64,000 nt of DNA from Enterobacter quasihormaechei (GTDB lineage: Bacteria; Pseudomonadota; Gammaproteobacteria; Enterobacterales; Enterobacteriaceae). The DNA is taken from assembly GCF_004331385.1 (NCBI RefSeq), contig NZ_SJON01000013.1:1-64000 (forward strand), read 5' to 3'. A program made the translations under genes and the position numbers. Position 1 is the stretch's first letter. Each line of letters begins with the position of its first letter. The notes under the pieces are model-generated. The model had not been told where the DNA came from, did not search any database, and saw nothing but the letters and a program-made list of their open reading frames with translations. Shown one piece after another: positions 9,610 to 19,863 of the stretch.

Positions 9610-10983
9610 ATGTCTGTACCATCTATCGACTGGGATTTGGCCCTGATCCAGAAATATAACTATTCCGGGCCGCGTTATACTTCATACCCCACCGCGCTGG
9701 AGTTCTCTGACGCTTTCGGCGAGGCGGATTTTCAGCAGGCTGTCGCGCGCTACCCCGAGCGCCCGCTGTCGCTCTACGTCCATATTCCGTTCTGCCACAA
9801 GCTCTGCTACTTCTGCGGCTGCAATAAAATCGTTACCCGCCAGCAGCACAAAGCAGACCAATACCTCGATGCGCTAGAGCAGGAAATCCTGCACCGCGCA
9901 CCGCTGTTTTCCGGGCGCCACGTCAGCCAGCTTCACTGGGGCGGCGGTACGCCAACCTACCTGAATAAAGCGCAAATTAGCCGCCTGATGACGCTGCTGC
10001 GCGAGAACTTCAACTTCATCAACGACGCCGAAATCTCGATCGAGGTCGATCCGCGTGAAATCGAGCTGGATGTGCTCGATCATTTACGCGCCGAGGGCTT
10101 CAACCGCCTGAGCATGGGCGTGCAGGACTTCAACAAAGAAGTACAGCGCCTGGTCAACCGCGAGCAGGACGAAGCGTTTATCTTTGCCTTACTCAACCAT
10201 GCGCGTGAAATCGGCTTTACCTCAACGAACATCGACCTGATTTACGGCCTGCCGAAGCAGACGCCGGAGAGCTTTGCCTTCACGCTTAAACGCGTGGCTG
10301 AGCTCAACCCGGACCGCCTGAGCGTCTTTAACTATGCGCACCTGCCGACACTGTTCGCCGCTCAGCGCAAAATCAAAGATGCGGATCTGCCTTCCGCCCA
10401 GCAGAAGCTGGACATTTTGCAGGAGACCATCGCCTCGCTGACCGAAACCGGCTATCAGTTTATCGGTATGGATCACTTTGCCCGTCCGGACGACGAGCTG
10501 GCGATTGCCCAGCGCGAAGGTGTTCTCCACCGTAACTTCCAGGGATACACCACTCAGGGCGATACCGATCTGCTCGGAATGGGCGTCTCCGCCATTAGCA
10601 TGATTGGCGACTGCTACGCCCAGAACCAGAAAGAGCTGAAGCTGTACTATCAGCAGGTAGACGAAACCGGCAACGCGCTGTGGCGCGGCATCGCGTTAAC
10701 GCGCGACGACTGCATCCGTCGTGATGTGATTAAGGCGCTGATCTGCAACTTCCGCCTCGATTTCAGCGAGGTGGCGTCGCAATGGGATCTGCACTTCAGC
10801 GATTACTTTGCCGAAGACCTGAAGCTTCTGGCGCCGCTGGCGAAAGACGGGCTGGTGGATGTGTCGGAGAGCGCGATTGAGGTCACGCCGAAAGGGCGTC
10901 TGTTGATTCGTAATATCTGCATGTGCTTCGACGCCTATCTGCGCCAGAAAGCGCGTATGCAGCAGTTCTCGCGGGTGATTTGA
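9610..10983 (+). CDS. hemN: HemN, oxygen-independent coproporphyrinogen III dehydrogenase
   Basis: 457-residue radical SAM enzyme, same length as E. coli. It decarboxylates coproporphyrinogen III to protoporphyrinogen IX in anaerobic haem synthesis. The [4Fe-4S] cluster cysteines are C62, C66 and C69 (FCHKLCYFCGC), followed by the SAM-binding HWGGGTPTYL. A longer frame is open upstream, but AAGGAG before ATG 9610 and the family N-terminus fix the start. Haem is also needed by FdoI, encoded later. Confidence 0.97.
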   Translation: MSVPSIDWDLALIQKYNYSGPRYTSYPTALEFSDAFGEADFQQAVARYPERPLSLYVHIPFCHKLCYFCGCNKIVTRQQHKADQYLDALEQEILHRAPLFSGRHVSQLHWGGGTPTYLNKAQISRLMTLLRENFNFINDAEISIEVDPREIELDVLDHLRAEGFNRLSMGVQDFNKEVQRLVNREQDEAFIFALLNHAREIGFTSTNIDLIYGLPKQTPESFAFTLKRVAELNPDRLSVFNYAHLPTLFAAQRKIKDADLPSAQQKLDILQETIASLTETGYQFIGMDHFARPDDELAIAQREGVLHRNFQGYTTQGDTDLLGMGVSAISMIGDCYAQNQKELKLYYQQVDETGNALWRGIALTRDDCIRRDVIKALICNFRLDFSEVASQWDLHFSDYFAEDLKLLAPLAKDGLVDVSESAIEVTPKGRLLIRNICMCFDAYLRQKARMQQFSRVI

Positions 10984-10989
10984 GCTGCA

Positions 10990-11066
10990 ATGCCGGGTGG
11001 CGCTTCGCTTACCCAGCCTACATCTCGCACTTATGTAGGCCGGGTAAGGCAAAGCCGCCACCCGGC
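10990..11066. repeat. Pair of inverted REP-like elements after hemN
   Basis: Two REP-like palindromes (10992-11022 and 11035-11066) lie head to head between convergent hemN and yshB, forming a BIME-like unit. The second ends CCCGGCTTTT, so it may double as the hemN terminator. Confidence 0.7.
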
Positions 11067-11083
11067 TTTTCCTCAACAGCTCG

Positions 11084-11194
11084 CTAGCTAAACAGCCCAA
11101 CCAGCGCCGCACACAGCACCGCCGCAACGGCAGTTTGTGGCGTGTGGCTTTCCGCTGCTCCGCTCGAAAGCAAAGTCACTAATGATTCCAGCAT
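11084..11194 (-). CDS. yshB: YshB, small membrane protein
   Basis: 36-codon gene found by reading the minus strand: it begins MLESLVTLLSSG, continues through AESHTPQTAVAAV and ends VGLFS. It matches E. coli YshB (also 36 aa) almost throughout, in the same place between hemN and glnG. GGGGGAG (11201-11206 complement) is a strong ribosome binding site. The C-terminal half is hydrophobic and probably inserts in the inner membrane. YshB has been linked to intracellular survival in Salmonella; its molecular role is unknown. Confidence 0.88.
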   Translation of the reverse strand: MLESLVTLLSSGAAESHTPQTAVAAVLCAALVGLFS

Positions 11195-11303
11195 GATGCT
11201 CCCCCCAATTTCCGGGCACGATCATACAAAACTCATCGGAACAGTAAAGCGCAAAATAACGGCAATTTGCGCTCAATTAATCATCTTTACACTGCGGTAG
11301 AGA

Positions 11304-12716
11304 TCACTCCATTCCCAGCTCTTTCAGCTTGCGCGTCAGGGTGTTTCGACCCCATCCCAGCAGGCGAGCCGCTTCCTGTTTGTGGCCCTGAGTATGACGA
11401 AGCGCGGTAGTCAACAGCGTGCGCTCCATCTCAGGCTGCGCTTCGGAGAGCAGATTTTGATGACCGGAACGCAGCGCGCGATCGGCCCACTGCGCCAGCA
11501 GCGTCGCCCAGCTGTCCGGCAGCGCATGTCCGGTGCTGCTTTCGGGCACGGTGGCTTCAAACAGTTCGGCAGGGAGATCCTGAATCAACACCTCCTGTCC
11601 GGCGGCCATCACGGTCAGCCAGCGGCAGGTGTTTTCCAGCTGACGCACGTTGCCCGGCCACGCCAGACGGGTGAGGGCGGCATCCGTTTCGGGGTGAAGC
11701 TGCTTGGCTTCCACGCCCAGCTCGCGGGCCGCCACTTGCAGGAAATGACGCGCCAGGCGCGGGATATCTTCCCGACGCTCGCGCAGCGGCGGCAGGTGCA
11801 CGCGGATCACGTTCAGGCGATGGAATAAATCCTCACGGAACTTGCCCTCCTGCACGCGCAGCTCCAGGTTCTGGTGCGTCGCGGCGATAATACGCACGTC
11901 CACCTTCACCGGCGCATATCCGCCCACGCGGTAAAACTGACCATCTGCCAGCACGCGCAGCAGACGGGTCTGAACATCCAGCGGCATATCGCCGATTTCA
12001 TCCAGGAAAAGCGTTCCACCGTCAGCCTGTTCAAAGCGTCCCTGACGAATGGTGTTCGCGCCGGTAAACGCCCCTTTTTCGTGGCCAAACAGTTCAGATT
12101 CAATCAAATCCTTGGGGATCGCCGCCATGTTGAGGGCGATAAAGGGTGCTTTCGCCCGCGGGCTGTGGCGATGCAGGGCGTGCGCGACCAGCTCTTTACC
12201 GGTGCCCGATTCACCGTTAATCAATACGCTGATGGACGACCGGGACAAACGCCCGATGATGCGGAACACGTCCTGCATGGCCGGCGCTTCACCGATGATG
12301 TCCGTCGTAGGCCCGAAATCCGGCGCGTGGCGGGGCTGCTGTTGCTCCTGATAGTGGCTGATGGCGCGTTCGACCAGAGCAACGGCTTCGTCGATATCAA
12401 ACGGTTTTGGCAGGTAATCAAACGCCCCCTGCTGGTATGCGCTGACGGCGGCATCCAGGTCGGAGTGGGCGGTCATTATGATGACCGGAAGCATAGGGTG
12501 GCGCTGTTTGATCTGCTTTAAGAGCGCCAGTCCGTCCATTCCCGGCATGCGAATATCCGAGAGCAGCACGTCCGGCGTTTTGGTGGTAAGCGCATCGAGC
12601 ACCTCGCTGCCGCTCTCAAACGTCGTGCAGCTTAATCCCGCTCCCGTGAGCGCGCGTTCAAGCACCCAACGGATGGAGCTATCGTCATCGACTACCCAGA
12701 CTATCCCTCGTTGCAT
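11304..12716 (-). CDS. glnG: NtrC (GlnG), nitrogen regulation response regulator
   Basis: 470-residue sigma-54 activator. Receiver domain with phosphorylated D54, AAA+ domain with Walker A GESGTGKE and the sigma-54-contacting GAFTGA loop, and a C-terminal Fis-type HTH. When phosphorylated by NtrB under nitrogen limitation it activates glnA and many nitrogen genes. Three extra codons are open upstream, but ATG 12716 gives the family start MQRGIVW. It is the last gene of glnA-glnL-glnG, 11 nt after glnL. Confidence 0.97.
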   Translation of the reverse strand: MQRGIVWVVDDDSSIRWVLERALTGAGLSCTTFESGSEVLDALTTKTPDVLLSDIRMPGMDGLALLKQIKQRHPMLPVIIMTAHSDLDAAVSAYQQGAFDYLPKPFDIDEAVALVERAISHYQEQQQPRHAPDFGPTTDIIGEAPAMQDVFRIIGRLSRSSISVLINGESGTGKELVAHALHRHSPRAKAPFIALNMAAIPKDLIESELFGHEKGAFTGANTIRQGRFEQADGGTLFLDEIGDMPLDVQTRLLRVLADGQFYRVGGYAPVKVDVRIIAATHQNLELRVQEGKFREDLFHRLNVIRVHLPPLRERREDIPRLARHFLQVAARELGVEAKQLHPETDAALTRLAWPGNVRQLENTCRWLTVMAAGQEVLIQDLPAELFEATVPESSTGHALPDSWATLLAQWADRALRSGHQNLLSEAQPEMERTLLTTALRHTQGHKQEAARLLGWGRNTLTRKLKELGME

Positions 12717-12727
12717 AAACGTCACCT

Positions 12728-13777
12728 TTATTTTTTAATCGGCAGGAAAACCGAAAACTCGGTATGTCCCGGCCAACTGGTAAATTCAATTTTGCCGGAG
12801 TGTTGGTCAATCAAATTACGGGCTATGGATAACCCCAGCCCGGTGCCGCCTTCGCGACCGCTGACCATCGGGTAGAACAGGGTGTCCTGGAGATGCGGCG
12901 GGATCCCCGGCCCGTTATCTTCCACATCAATACGTGCCGCCAGACGATAACGCACGCCGTGCAGCGTCAACTGGAACGCGGTGCGGGTACGTAGAATAAT
13001 TTCGCCACCCTCCGGGCCCAGCGCCTGCAACGCGTTACGCACAATGTTCAACAGCACCTGTTCAATCTGGTCCGGATCGTGCGCCAGCTCCGGCAGGCTT
13101 GGGTCGTAATCACGCACCAGCGTGACGTTATCCGGCAGCTCCATAGAGACGAGTTTCACCACTCGCTCCGCAACTTTGTGAATGCTTTCTGAAACGTGCA
13201 TCCCCGGCTGCTGTGGCCCGAGCAGACGATCGACCAGATTACGCAGACGGTCCGCCTGCTCAATAATGACGTTGGTATACTCCGCCAGGGCAGGGTCAGG
13301 CAGCGCTTTGGTCAGGAGCTGTGCCGCACCGCGTAAGCCGCCCAGCGGGTTTTTAATCTCATGAGCCAGCCCGCGCACCAGGTCGCGCGCCGCAATCTGC
13401 TGCGCATGCTGAAGCTGTTCCTGGCTGAGACGACGCTGGTTATCCATCGGCGCCATTTCCAGCAGAATCATGCCATCCGGCAGGCGCTGGGCGGTGAGGG
13501 ACAAAATATGCGAGCGTCCGTCAATCACCAGCGTCACTTCGTTATCGGTGAAGCCCTGGCCCGCCTGCAAACTCTCCTGCATCAGGCCAATATTCAGCGA
13601 GAAATAGCTCAGCAGTTCCGGCAATGGCGTGCCAAACAGCTTACGGGCGCTTTGGGCGAGCAGCTGCTGCGCCGCCGGGTTGGCGTAATGCACCGCCAGC
13701 TCGTCGTCGACCAGCAAAATACTGTTAATCAAAGAATTGAGGATCTGCCCAGCATCGGGCAGCGTGCCAGTTGCCAT
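12728..13777 (-). CDS. glnL: NtrB (GlnL), nitrogen sensor kinase/phosphatase
   Basis: 349 residues as in E. coli. N-terminal PAS domain, phosphoacceptor H139 in [11 protein letters not shown], then N-box and glycine-rich ATP-binding blocks ([15 protein letters not shown]). It is a soluble kinase that phosphorylates NtrC when glutamine is low and, bound to PII, dephosphorylates it. An NtrC operator lies just upstream for autoregulation. Confidence 0.97.
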   Translation of the reverse strand: MATGTLPDAGQILNSLINSILLVDDELAVHYANPAAQQLLAQSARKLFGTPLPELLSYFSLNIGLMQESLQAGQGFTDNEVTLVIDGRSHILSLTAQRLPDGMILLEMAPMDNQRRLSQEQLQHAQQIAARDLVRGLAHEIKNPLGGLRGAAQLLTKALPDPALAEYTNVIIEQADRLRNLVDRLLGPQQPGMHVSESIHKVAERVVKLVSMELPDNVTLVRDYDPSLPELAHDPDQIEQVLLNIVRNALQALGPEGGEIILRTRTAFQLTLHGVRYRLAARIDVEDNGPGIPPHLQDTLFYPMVSGREGGTGLGLSIARNLIDQHSGKIEFTSWPGHTEFSVFLPIKK

Positions 13778-13798
13778 TCAGCAGTCTCCTGGAGTAGT

Positions 13799-13815
13799 TG
13801 CACTATTTTAGTGCA
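13799..13815. promoter_or_regulatory. NtrC operator at the glnL promoter
   Basis: Perfect palindrome TGCACTATTTTAGTGCA between glnA and glnL, matching the NtrC-binding consensus. In E. coli NtrC bound here represses the internal glnL promoter. Confidence 0.85.
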
Positions 13816-13863
13816 GTATAGCGTTTTAAAGGTAAAAAGCGCGTGAGATCAGGTTGTTGGTGG

Positions 13864-13890
13864 AGAAAAAAGCCCATCCGAAGATGGGCT
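13864..13890 (-). terminator. glnA-glnL intercistronic terminator
   Basis: Minus-strand AGCCCATC-TTCG-GATGGGCT stem followed by a T-run. It lies between glnA and glnL and probably terminates most glnA transcripts, explaining the excess of glutamine synthetase over NtrBC. Confidence 0.85.
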
Positions 13891-13944
13891 AAAGTTTCCA
13901 CGGCAACTACTCCCGACGCGAAAGCGCCGGGCAAAACAAATCAA

Positions 13945-15354
13945 TTAAACGCTGTAGTACAGCTCGAACTCAACCGGGTGCGGCGTCATGCGAACGCGGT
14001 CGTTTTCTTCGGTACGCAGCGCGATGTAAGCGTCGATCGCTTCATCGGTGAACACGCCGCCAGCGGTCAGGAACTCGCGGTCTGCGTCCAGCGCTTGCAG
14101 GGCTTCTTCCAGAGAGCCGGCAACCTGTGGGATCTCTTTCGCTTCTTCTGGCGGCAGGTCGTACAGGTTTTTGTCCATTGCTTCGCCTGGGTGGATCTTG
14201 TTCTTGATACCGTCCAGACCGGCCATCAGCAGTGCTGCGAAGCACAGGTATGGGTTAGCCGCCGGGTCCGGGAAGCGCACTTCGATACGACGCGCTTTCG
14301 GAGACGCCACCACCGGGATACGGATAGACGCAGAACGGTTACGGGCAGAGTAAGCCAGCATCACCGGTGCTTCGTAGCCTGGGACCAGACGCTTGTAGGA
14401 GTTGGTGGTCGGGTTCGCCAGGGCGTTGATTGCTTTAGCGTGCTTGATAACACCGCCGATGTAGTGCAGCGCCTGCTCAGACAGACCCGCGTACTTGTCG
14501 CCAGAGAACAGGTTGGTGCCGTTCTTGGACAGGGACATGTGGCAGTGCATACCGGAACCGTTATCGCCGAACATTGGTTTTGGCATGAAGGTCGCGGTTT
14601 TACCGAAACGGTGCGCAACGTTGTGCACAACGTATTTGTAGATCTGAATCTCATCCGCTTTTTTGGTCATGGTGTTGAAGCGGGTAGCGATTTCGTTCTG
14701 GCCAGCCGTCGCCACTTCGTGGTGGTGCGCTTCAACAACCAGGCCCATCTCTTCCATGATCAGACACATGGTAGAACGGATGTCCTGTGAAGAATCGACC
14801 GGAGGAACCGGGAAGTAACCGCCTTTCACGCCTGGACGGTGACCTTTGTTACCGCCTTCGTATTTGGTGGAAGAGTTCCATGCGCCTTCGATGTCATCGA
14901 TAGCCACGTGGGAGCCAGAAATGGAAGCACCAAAACGGATGTCGTCGAACAGGAAGAACTCTGGCTCTGGCCCGAACAGAACGGTGTCTGCGATGCCGGT
15001 AGAGCGCAGGTACTCTTCAGCGCGTTTTGCGATGGAGCGTGGGTCACGGTCATAGCCTTGCAGCGTGCCGGGTTCCAGGATATCGCAGCGGATGATCAGC
15101 GTAGGTTCTTCGTAGAACGGGTCAATGAGCGCAGTGGTTGCATCTGGCATCAGAACCATGTCGGATTCGTTGATGCCTTTCCAGCCGCCAATGGAGGAGC
15201 CGTCAAACATTTTGCCTTCTTCAAAGAATTCGGCGTTCACCTGATGAGCAGGGATCGTGACGTGCTGTTCTTTACCTTTGGTATCGGTGAAGCGCAGATC
15301 AACAAACTTCACTTCATGTTCGTTCAGCATCGTCAAAACGTGTTCAGCGGACAT
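13945..15354 (-). CDS. glnA: Glutamine synthetase type I
   Basis: 469-residue subunit of the dodecameric enzyme that makes glutamine from glutamate, ammonia and ATP. Characteristic blocks include the beta-grasp [11 protein letters not shown], metal/ATP-binding GPEPEFF and the adenylylation site Tyr in NLYDLPPEE (near residue 398), so it is subject to GlnE control. It heads the operon and carries the full nitrogen-responsive promoter region upstream. Confidence 0.98.
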   Translation of the reverse strand: MSAEHVLTMLNEHEVKFVDLRFTDTKGKEQHVTIPAHQVNAEFFEEGKMFDGSSIGGWKGINESDMVLMPDATTALIDPFYEEPTLIIRCDILEPGTLQGYDRDPRSIAKRAEEYLRSTGIADTVLFGPEPEFFLFDDIRFGASISGSHVAIDDIEGAWNSSTKYEGGNKGHRPGVKGGYFPVPPVDSSQDIRSTMCLIMEEMGLVVEAHHHEVATAGQNEIATRFNTMTKKADEIQIYKYVVHNVAHRFGKTATFMPKPMFGDNGSGMHCHMSLSKNGTNLFSGDKYAGLSEQALHYIGGVIKHAKAINALANPTTNSYKRLVPGYEAPVMLAYSARNRSASIRIPVVASPKARRIEVRFPDPAANPYLCFAALLMAGLDGIKNKIHPGEAMDKNLYDLPPEEAKEIPQVAGSLEEALQALDADREFLTAGGVFTDEAIDAYIALRTEENDRVRMTPHPVEFELYYSV

Positions 15355-15731
15355 ACTTAACTCTCCAGATTGGTCATTGTCGTCGTGGTAACGAGGTCTT
15401 CAAATCGGCTGGGCTGCCATATTTTTACTGTATTTCTGTAAAGCGAAATCTGTGCCAACTTTTAAAACACCCCCAAAAGGCGTTATCATGCGCACCATAG
15501 TGCAGAAGGGCTGCACCACATTGGATTCGTTGCACCATTATAGTGCTTCAATGTGAACATTGAGCACCATATTGGTGCAATTTACGTTAAAGTGCCCTTT
15601 TACCGCTCCGTGAAAGCGATCACAAAGCATCTCTGCAATACTTGTTTGCGGGGGATGTTTGTGATCCTGTTTTGTAGTGCGATTAATCCGTGTACAATAA
15701 CGCGCTATTTCTAAATGCCTGAGGCAAAGTT
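15355..15731. promoter_or_regulatory. glnA-typA divergent control region
   Basis: Contains (minus strand) a sigma-54 promoter TGGCACAGATTTCGCT at 15442-15457. Two NtrC sites lie at 15531-15547 (TGCACCATTATAGTGCT) and 15563-15579 (AGCACCATATTGGTGCA), with centres about 108 and 140 bp upstream of the inferred start, exactly as for E. coli glnAp2. A CRP-type site (TGTGATCGCTTTCACG, minus strand) is at about 15608-15623 for the distal promoter. The typA promoter must also lie here. Confidence 0.9.
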
Positions 15732-17555
15732 GTGATCGAAAAATTGCGTAATATCGCCATCATCGCGCACGTCGACCATGGTAAAACTACCCTGGTTGAT
15801 AAGCTGCTACAGCAGTCTGGTACGTTTGATGCTCGTGCCGAAACTCAAGAGCGTGTGATGGACTCCAACGATTTGGAGAAAGAGCGTGGGATTACCATCC
15901 TCGCCAAAAACACCGCTATCAAATGGAATGACTACCGTATCAACATCGTTGATACCCCAGGGCACGCCGACTTCGGTGGTGAAGTTGAGCGCGTGATGTC
16001 CATGGTGGATTCCGTGCTGCTGGTGGTTGACGCATTTGATGGCCCTATGCCGCAAACGCGCTTCGTGACCAAAAAAGCATTTGCCCACGGCCTGAAACCT
16101 ATCGTTGTGATCAACAAGGTTGACCGTCCTGGCGCGCGTCCTGACTGGGTTGTTGACCAGGTATTCGACCTGTTCGTTAACCTCGACGCGACCGACGAGC
16201 AGCTGGACTTCCCTATCGTTTACGCCTCTGCGCTGAACGGTATCGCGGGTCTGGATCACGAAGACATGGCTGAAGACATGACTCCGCTGTACCAGACGAT
16301 TGTTGACCGCGTTCCTGCGCCAAACGTTGACCTGGAAGGCACCCTGCAAATGCAGATCTCCCAGCTCGACTACAACAACTACGTTGGCGTAATCGGCATT
16401 GGTCGTATCAAGCGCGGTAAAGTGAAGCCTAACCAGCAGGTCACTATCATCGATAGCGAAGGCAAAACCCGTAACGGTAAAGTCGGTAAAGTCCTGACTC
16501 ACCTGGGTCTTGAGCGTATCGAGAGCGACATCGCTGAAGCGGGCGACATCATCGCCATCACCGGTCTGGGTGAGCTAAACATCTCCGACACCATCTGCGA
16601 TCCGCAGAACGTTGAAGCGCTGCCAGCCCTGTCCGTTGATGAACCAACCGTATCCATGTTCTTCAACGTCAACACCTCTCCGTTCTGTGGTAAAGAAGGT
16701 AAGTTCGTTACCTCTCGTCAGATCCTTGACCGCCTGAACAAAGAGCTGGTGCACAACGTTGCGCTGCGCGTTGAAGAAACTGAAGACGCTGATGCATTCC
16801 GCGTTTCCGGTCGTGGTGAGCTGCACCTGTCCGTTCTGATTGAAAACATGCGTCGTGAAGGTTTCGAGATGGCGGTTTCCCGTCCGAAAGTTATCTTCCG
16901 CGAAATCGATGGCCGTAAACAAGAGCCGTTCGAAAACGTAACGCTGGACGTTGAAGAGCAGCACCAGGGTTCTGTGATGCAGGCGCTGGGCGAGCGTAAA
17001 GGCGACCTGAAAAACATGAATCCAGATGGCAAAGGCCGCGTACGTCTCGACTACGTGATCCCAAGCCGTGGCCTGATCGGCTTCCGTTCTGAGTTCATGA
17101 CCATGACCTCCGGTACGGGTCTGCTGTACTCCACCTTCAGCCACTACGACGACGTGCGTCCGGGTGAAGTGGGCCAGCGTAACAACGGCGTGCTGATCTC
17201 CAACGGTCAGGGTAAAGCGGTTGCGTTTGCGCTGTTCGGTTTGCAGGATCGCGGTAAGCTGTTCCTGGGTCACGGTGCTGAAGTTTACGAAGGCCAGATC
17301 ATCGGTATTCACAGCCGTTCTAACGACCTGACGGTAAACTGCCTGACCGGTAAGAAACTGACCAACATGCGTGCGTCCGGTACTGACGAAGCAACGGTTC
17401 TGGTTCCACCGATCAAGATGACCCTGGAGCAGGCTCTGGAGTTCATCGATGATGACGAACTGGTAGAAGTGACTCCGCAGTCAATTCGTATCCGTAAACG
17501 TCACCTGACCGAGAACGATCGTAAACGTGCTATGCGCGGTGCGAAAGAAGAGTAA
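15732..17555 (+). CDS. typA: TypA/BipA, ribosome-associated GTPase
   Basis: 607-residue translational GTPase related to EF-G. G1 is AHVDHGKT (12-19), G2 includes RGITI, G3 DTPGH and G4 NKVD, followed by the EF-G-like domains and the BipA-specific C-terminus. It helps 50S assembly and growth at low temperature or under stress. The start is GTG at 15732, giving the conserved N-terminus [18 protein letters not shown]. Divergent from glnA. Confidence 0.97.
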   Translation: MIEKLRNIAIIAHVDHGKTTLVDKLLQQSGTFDARAETQERVMDSNDLEKERGITILAKNTAIKWNDYRINIVDTPGHADFGGEVERVMSMVDSVLLVVDAFDGPMPQTRFVTKKAFAHGLKPIVVINKVDRPGARPDWVVDQVFDLFVNLDATDEQLDFPIVYASALNGIAGLDHEDMAEDMTPLYQTIVDRVPAPNVDLEGTLQMQISQLDYNNYVGVIGIGRIKRGKVKPNQQVTIIDSEGKTRNGKVGKVLTHLGLERIESDIAEAGDIIAITGLGELNISDTICDPQNVEALPALSVDEPTVSMFFNVNTSPFCGKEGKFVTSRQILDRLNKELVHNVALRVEETEDADAFRVSGRGELHLSVLIENMRREGFEMAVSRPKVIFREIDGRKQEPFENVTLDVEEQHQGSVMQALGERKGDLKNMNPDGKGRVRLDYVIPSRGLIGFRSEFMTMTSGTGLLYSTFSHYDDVRPGEVGQRNNGVLISNGQGKAVAFALFGLQDRGKLFLGHGAEVYEGQIIGIHSRSNDLTVNCLTGKKLTNMRASGTDEATVLVPPIKMTLEQALEFIDDDELVEVTPQSIRIRKRHLTENDRKRAMRGAKEE

Positions 17556-17567
17556 TTCGGTTATGCC

Positions 17568-17600
17568 GTAGGCCGGGTAAGCGCAAGCGCCACCCGGCAA
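17568..17600. repeat. REP-like palindrome after typA
   Basis: GTAGGCCGGGTAAGCGCAAGC-type element with the complementary CCACCCGGC arm, located between typA and its terminator. Confidence 0.7.
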
Positions 17601-17602
17601 CG

Positions 17603-17635
17603 AAAAAGCCGCTGAGCGATCAGCGGCTTTTTTAT
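17603..17635. terminator. Bidirectional terminator, typA / ompL
   Basis: AAAAAGCCGCTGA-GCGA-TCAGCGGCTTTTTT, with A-run and T-run on opposite sides, lies between convergent typA and ompL. Confidence 0.85.
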
Positions 17636-18321
17636 TAGAACGAATACCTTAACCCTAACCGAATCCGGTACTGCTCGCGGTTGTAATCATTCCATCGGTC
17701 CAGCCACTGAAGTTCGAGGTACGGCAGCCAGTTTCTGTCGATCTTATAGCTGAACTTGTTGGTTATTTCCCAGTGATGGTCTTTGCCATTTTTGCTGTGG
17801 TAATCATTTATCCGCTGGAAAAAGTGCGGCTCAAAGGTGTAGAAAAACGCATCCGTCACTTTGAAATTCCAGTAGTTGGCGAATTCGTGCGTGTCGTTCT
17901 TATCCATCTGCCCGTTATAGTCCGGCGTATCGTAATTGTTACGGTTATAGCGATAGCGGAACGTCAGATTAAACCCGTCCGTGAATTTATAGTTGGTATC
18001 TAAATACACCGCGCCACCCGAACCGGCGCTGCTGTCGTTGATCAACCCGCCGGGCTGAAAGGTGAGTTTATCCGTCGGTTTAAAGAGCGGATACCACCCC
18101 TCTATTTCGTTATAGCTGTGCTTGAGCTCATCCCATCTCCCCACGTTGTAGGCGTTGGTGAACATCAGCCCCGCGCCCATATCGAAGTTATAGCCGGCAC
18201 GCAGGATCACTTCGTGCAGCTCAGAGGCCGTATTGTAGGCTTCACGGGTTTCAACATAGGCCCCGGCGAATACCGGGCAGGACACAGACGACACGATCAG
18301 TACAGTGATGATTCTTTTCAT
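17635..18321 (-). CDS. ompL: OmpL, KdgM-family outer-membrane porin
   Basis: 228-residue precursor with signal peptide (MKRIITVLIVSSVSCPVFA) and alternating aromatic/polar beta-strands ending in the outer-membrane signature YSF. It belongs to the KdgM family of small monomeric channels for acidic sugars. Its place at the end of the sulfoquinovose gene cluster, as in E. coli (ompL/yshA), suggests it passes sulfoquinovose or its glycosides across the outer membrane. Confidence 0.9.
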   Translation of the reverse strand: MKRIITVLIVSSVSCPVFAGAYVETREAYNTASELHEVILRAGYNFDMGAGLMFTNAYNVGRWDELKHSYNEIEGWYPLFKPTDKLTFQPGGLINDSSAGSGGAVYLDTNYKFTDGFNLTFRYRYNRNNYDTPDYNGQMDKNDTHEFANYWNFKVTDAFFYTFEPHFFQRINDYHSKNGKDHHWEITNKFSYKIDRNWLPYLELQWLDRWNDYNREQYRIRLGLRYSF

Positions 18322-18395
18322 AATTTGTCCATGTATCAGGTACAGAAAGGCCTCCCTCCTGATGAACAGGAAGGAAATACGGGCCGAATTTATTG

Positions 18396-19820
18396 TTATA
18401 AAGTGACTGCTGACGCTTTATTGTTGGATGTTATCTCAGGGGAATTCGCTGACTGTTTTTTCCGTTTTCCAATCTCCTCGATGATAAAGGCGAAGCGCGC
18501 TTCGTTGAGTTTATAAAACAGCCCCATGGTCACGGCGGCGATGATTGCCAGACCGCACGGCCAGAGGAAAATAAGCTGACGCAAACCCAGCAGCGTGCCC
18601 GCGCTCTGCACGGCGTGGGGAACGTAGCCGATCTGGGTCAGCATGATGCCAGGCAGGAAGCCGGCGAGGGCGGCGGAGATTTTGCGTGAGAAGGTGTAGC
18701 CGGTATAAACCGATCCCTCGGCGCGGATGCCGGTTTTCCACTCGCCGTAATCAACGGTATCCGGCACCAGCGCCCAGTTCAGGCTGTTTACAAATGCGGT
18801 GCCGAAAAAGGCCATGCAGGAAAAGAGCACGAACAGCAGGGAGCTGGTTCCCCAGAAGAAGTTCAGCACGTCGCCCACCGCCCACAGCGCCAGCCCGCCC
18901 AGATAGACGGGCTTCTTGCCAAAGCGCTTCACCGCGCCGGGCACCAGAAACACGCCAATCAGAATGCAGCCCATGCTGAAAAAGCCCATCCACGACAGTA
19001 AATGCAGATCGTTTAGCACGTACTGGGTGTAATAGACCTGAATCGCCAGCTTGATGTTAAACGCGGCGAGGGTGCAGAGGTTGGCGATGCACAGCACCAG
19101 CAGCGGCGGATTGCGGAAAATCGCGCAGAACGATTTCAGAATGCCGGGCTTATGGTGATCGGGCGTGATCTCGACGTAGCGCTCTTTCACCCCGCTGTAG
19201 CACCACCACATGCAGAACAGGCCGCCGGTGACGAACACCAGCGCGGCCACCAGATAGCCGAGAGAAGGCTGGCTGACGAACAGCGCCTGAATGGGCATAA
19301 AGCCGACGGTGCAGAGCAACAGCCCCACCGTTGCACCGCCCTGACGCCACGCGGCAAGCTGCGCGCGCTCGTTCGGGTTTTTGGTGATAGCCGGCACCAT
19401 CGCACCGTAGGCACAGTTCATCAGGCTGTAGCAGAGCCCAAACATCATGAACAGCACGGTGGCGATAGCCGTTTTGACCGTCAGGCTAAAGTCGTTGGCC
19501 ATAAACTGCGCCGTCGCGACCAGCGCCACCGGCACGGAGGCATACAAAATGAATGGCCGGAATTTTCCCCGCGCGCCGATGTTTCGCCGGGAATCCAGCA
19601 GCACCCCGGTAAGCATGTCGGTAAAGGCGGTAAAAAACTTTGCCACCAGGAAAATAATGCCGCCGTAGAACGCGGGCATCCCCAGTTCATCGGTGTAAAA
19701 CTTCAGCAGGTACAGCGTGCCAATACACAGCATCAGATTCGAGCCAAAATCGCCCATCCCGTAGGCGCACTTCTCTCGCAGGCTCAATTTCAGGGTTAAC
19801 GGATCAGTATTGTGTGTCAT
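18396..19820 (-). CDS. yihO: YihO, putative sulfoquinovose importer (GPH family)
   Basis: 474-residue transporter with about 12 membrane segments, GPH (MelB-like) cation symporter family. The N-terminal YGMGDFGSNL block and the central MVPAITKNPNERAQL loop are typical. E. coli YihO is the likely importer of sulfoquinovose or its glyceryl glycoside. It is paralogous to the next gene, yihP, indicating an old tandem duplication. The substrate is inferred from context. Confidence 0.92.
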   Translation of the reverse strand: MTHNTDPLTLKLSLREKCAYGMGDFGSNLMLCIGTLYLLKFYTDELGMPAFYGGIIFLVAKFFTAFTDMLTGVLLDSRRNIGARGKFRPFILYASVPVALVATAQFMANDFSLTVKTAIATVLFMMFGLCYSLMNCAYGAMVPAITKNPNERAQLAAWRQGGATVGLLLCTVGFMPIQALFVSQPSLGYLVAALVFVTGGLFCMWWCYSGVKERYVEITPDHHKPGILKSFCAIFRNPPLLVLCIANLCTLAAFNIKLAIQVYYTQYVLNDLHLLSWMGFFSMGCILIGVFLVPGAVKRFGKKPVYLGGLALWAVGDVLNFFWGTSSLLFVLFSCMAFFGTAFVNSLNWALVPDTVDYGEWKTGIRAEGSVYTGYTFSRKISAALAGFLPGIMLTQIGYVPHAVQSAGTLLGLRQLIFLWPCGLAIIAAVTMGLFYKLNEARFAFIIEEIGKRKKQSANSPEITSNNKASAVTL

Positions 19821-19831
19821 GGTCGATCCTC

Positions 19832-19853
19832 AGAGCGCCCCGCAGGGCGCTCT
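19832..19853. other. Strong stem-loop between yihP and yihO
   Basis: AGAGCGCCC-CGCA-GGGCGCTCT perfect hairpin in the 43-nt gap. It has no T-run, so it is more likely an mRNA processing or stability element than a terminator. Confidence 0.55.
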
Positions 19854-19863
19854 ATCACGTCAT

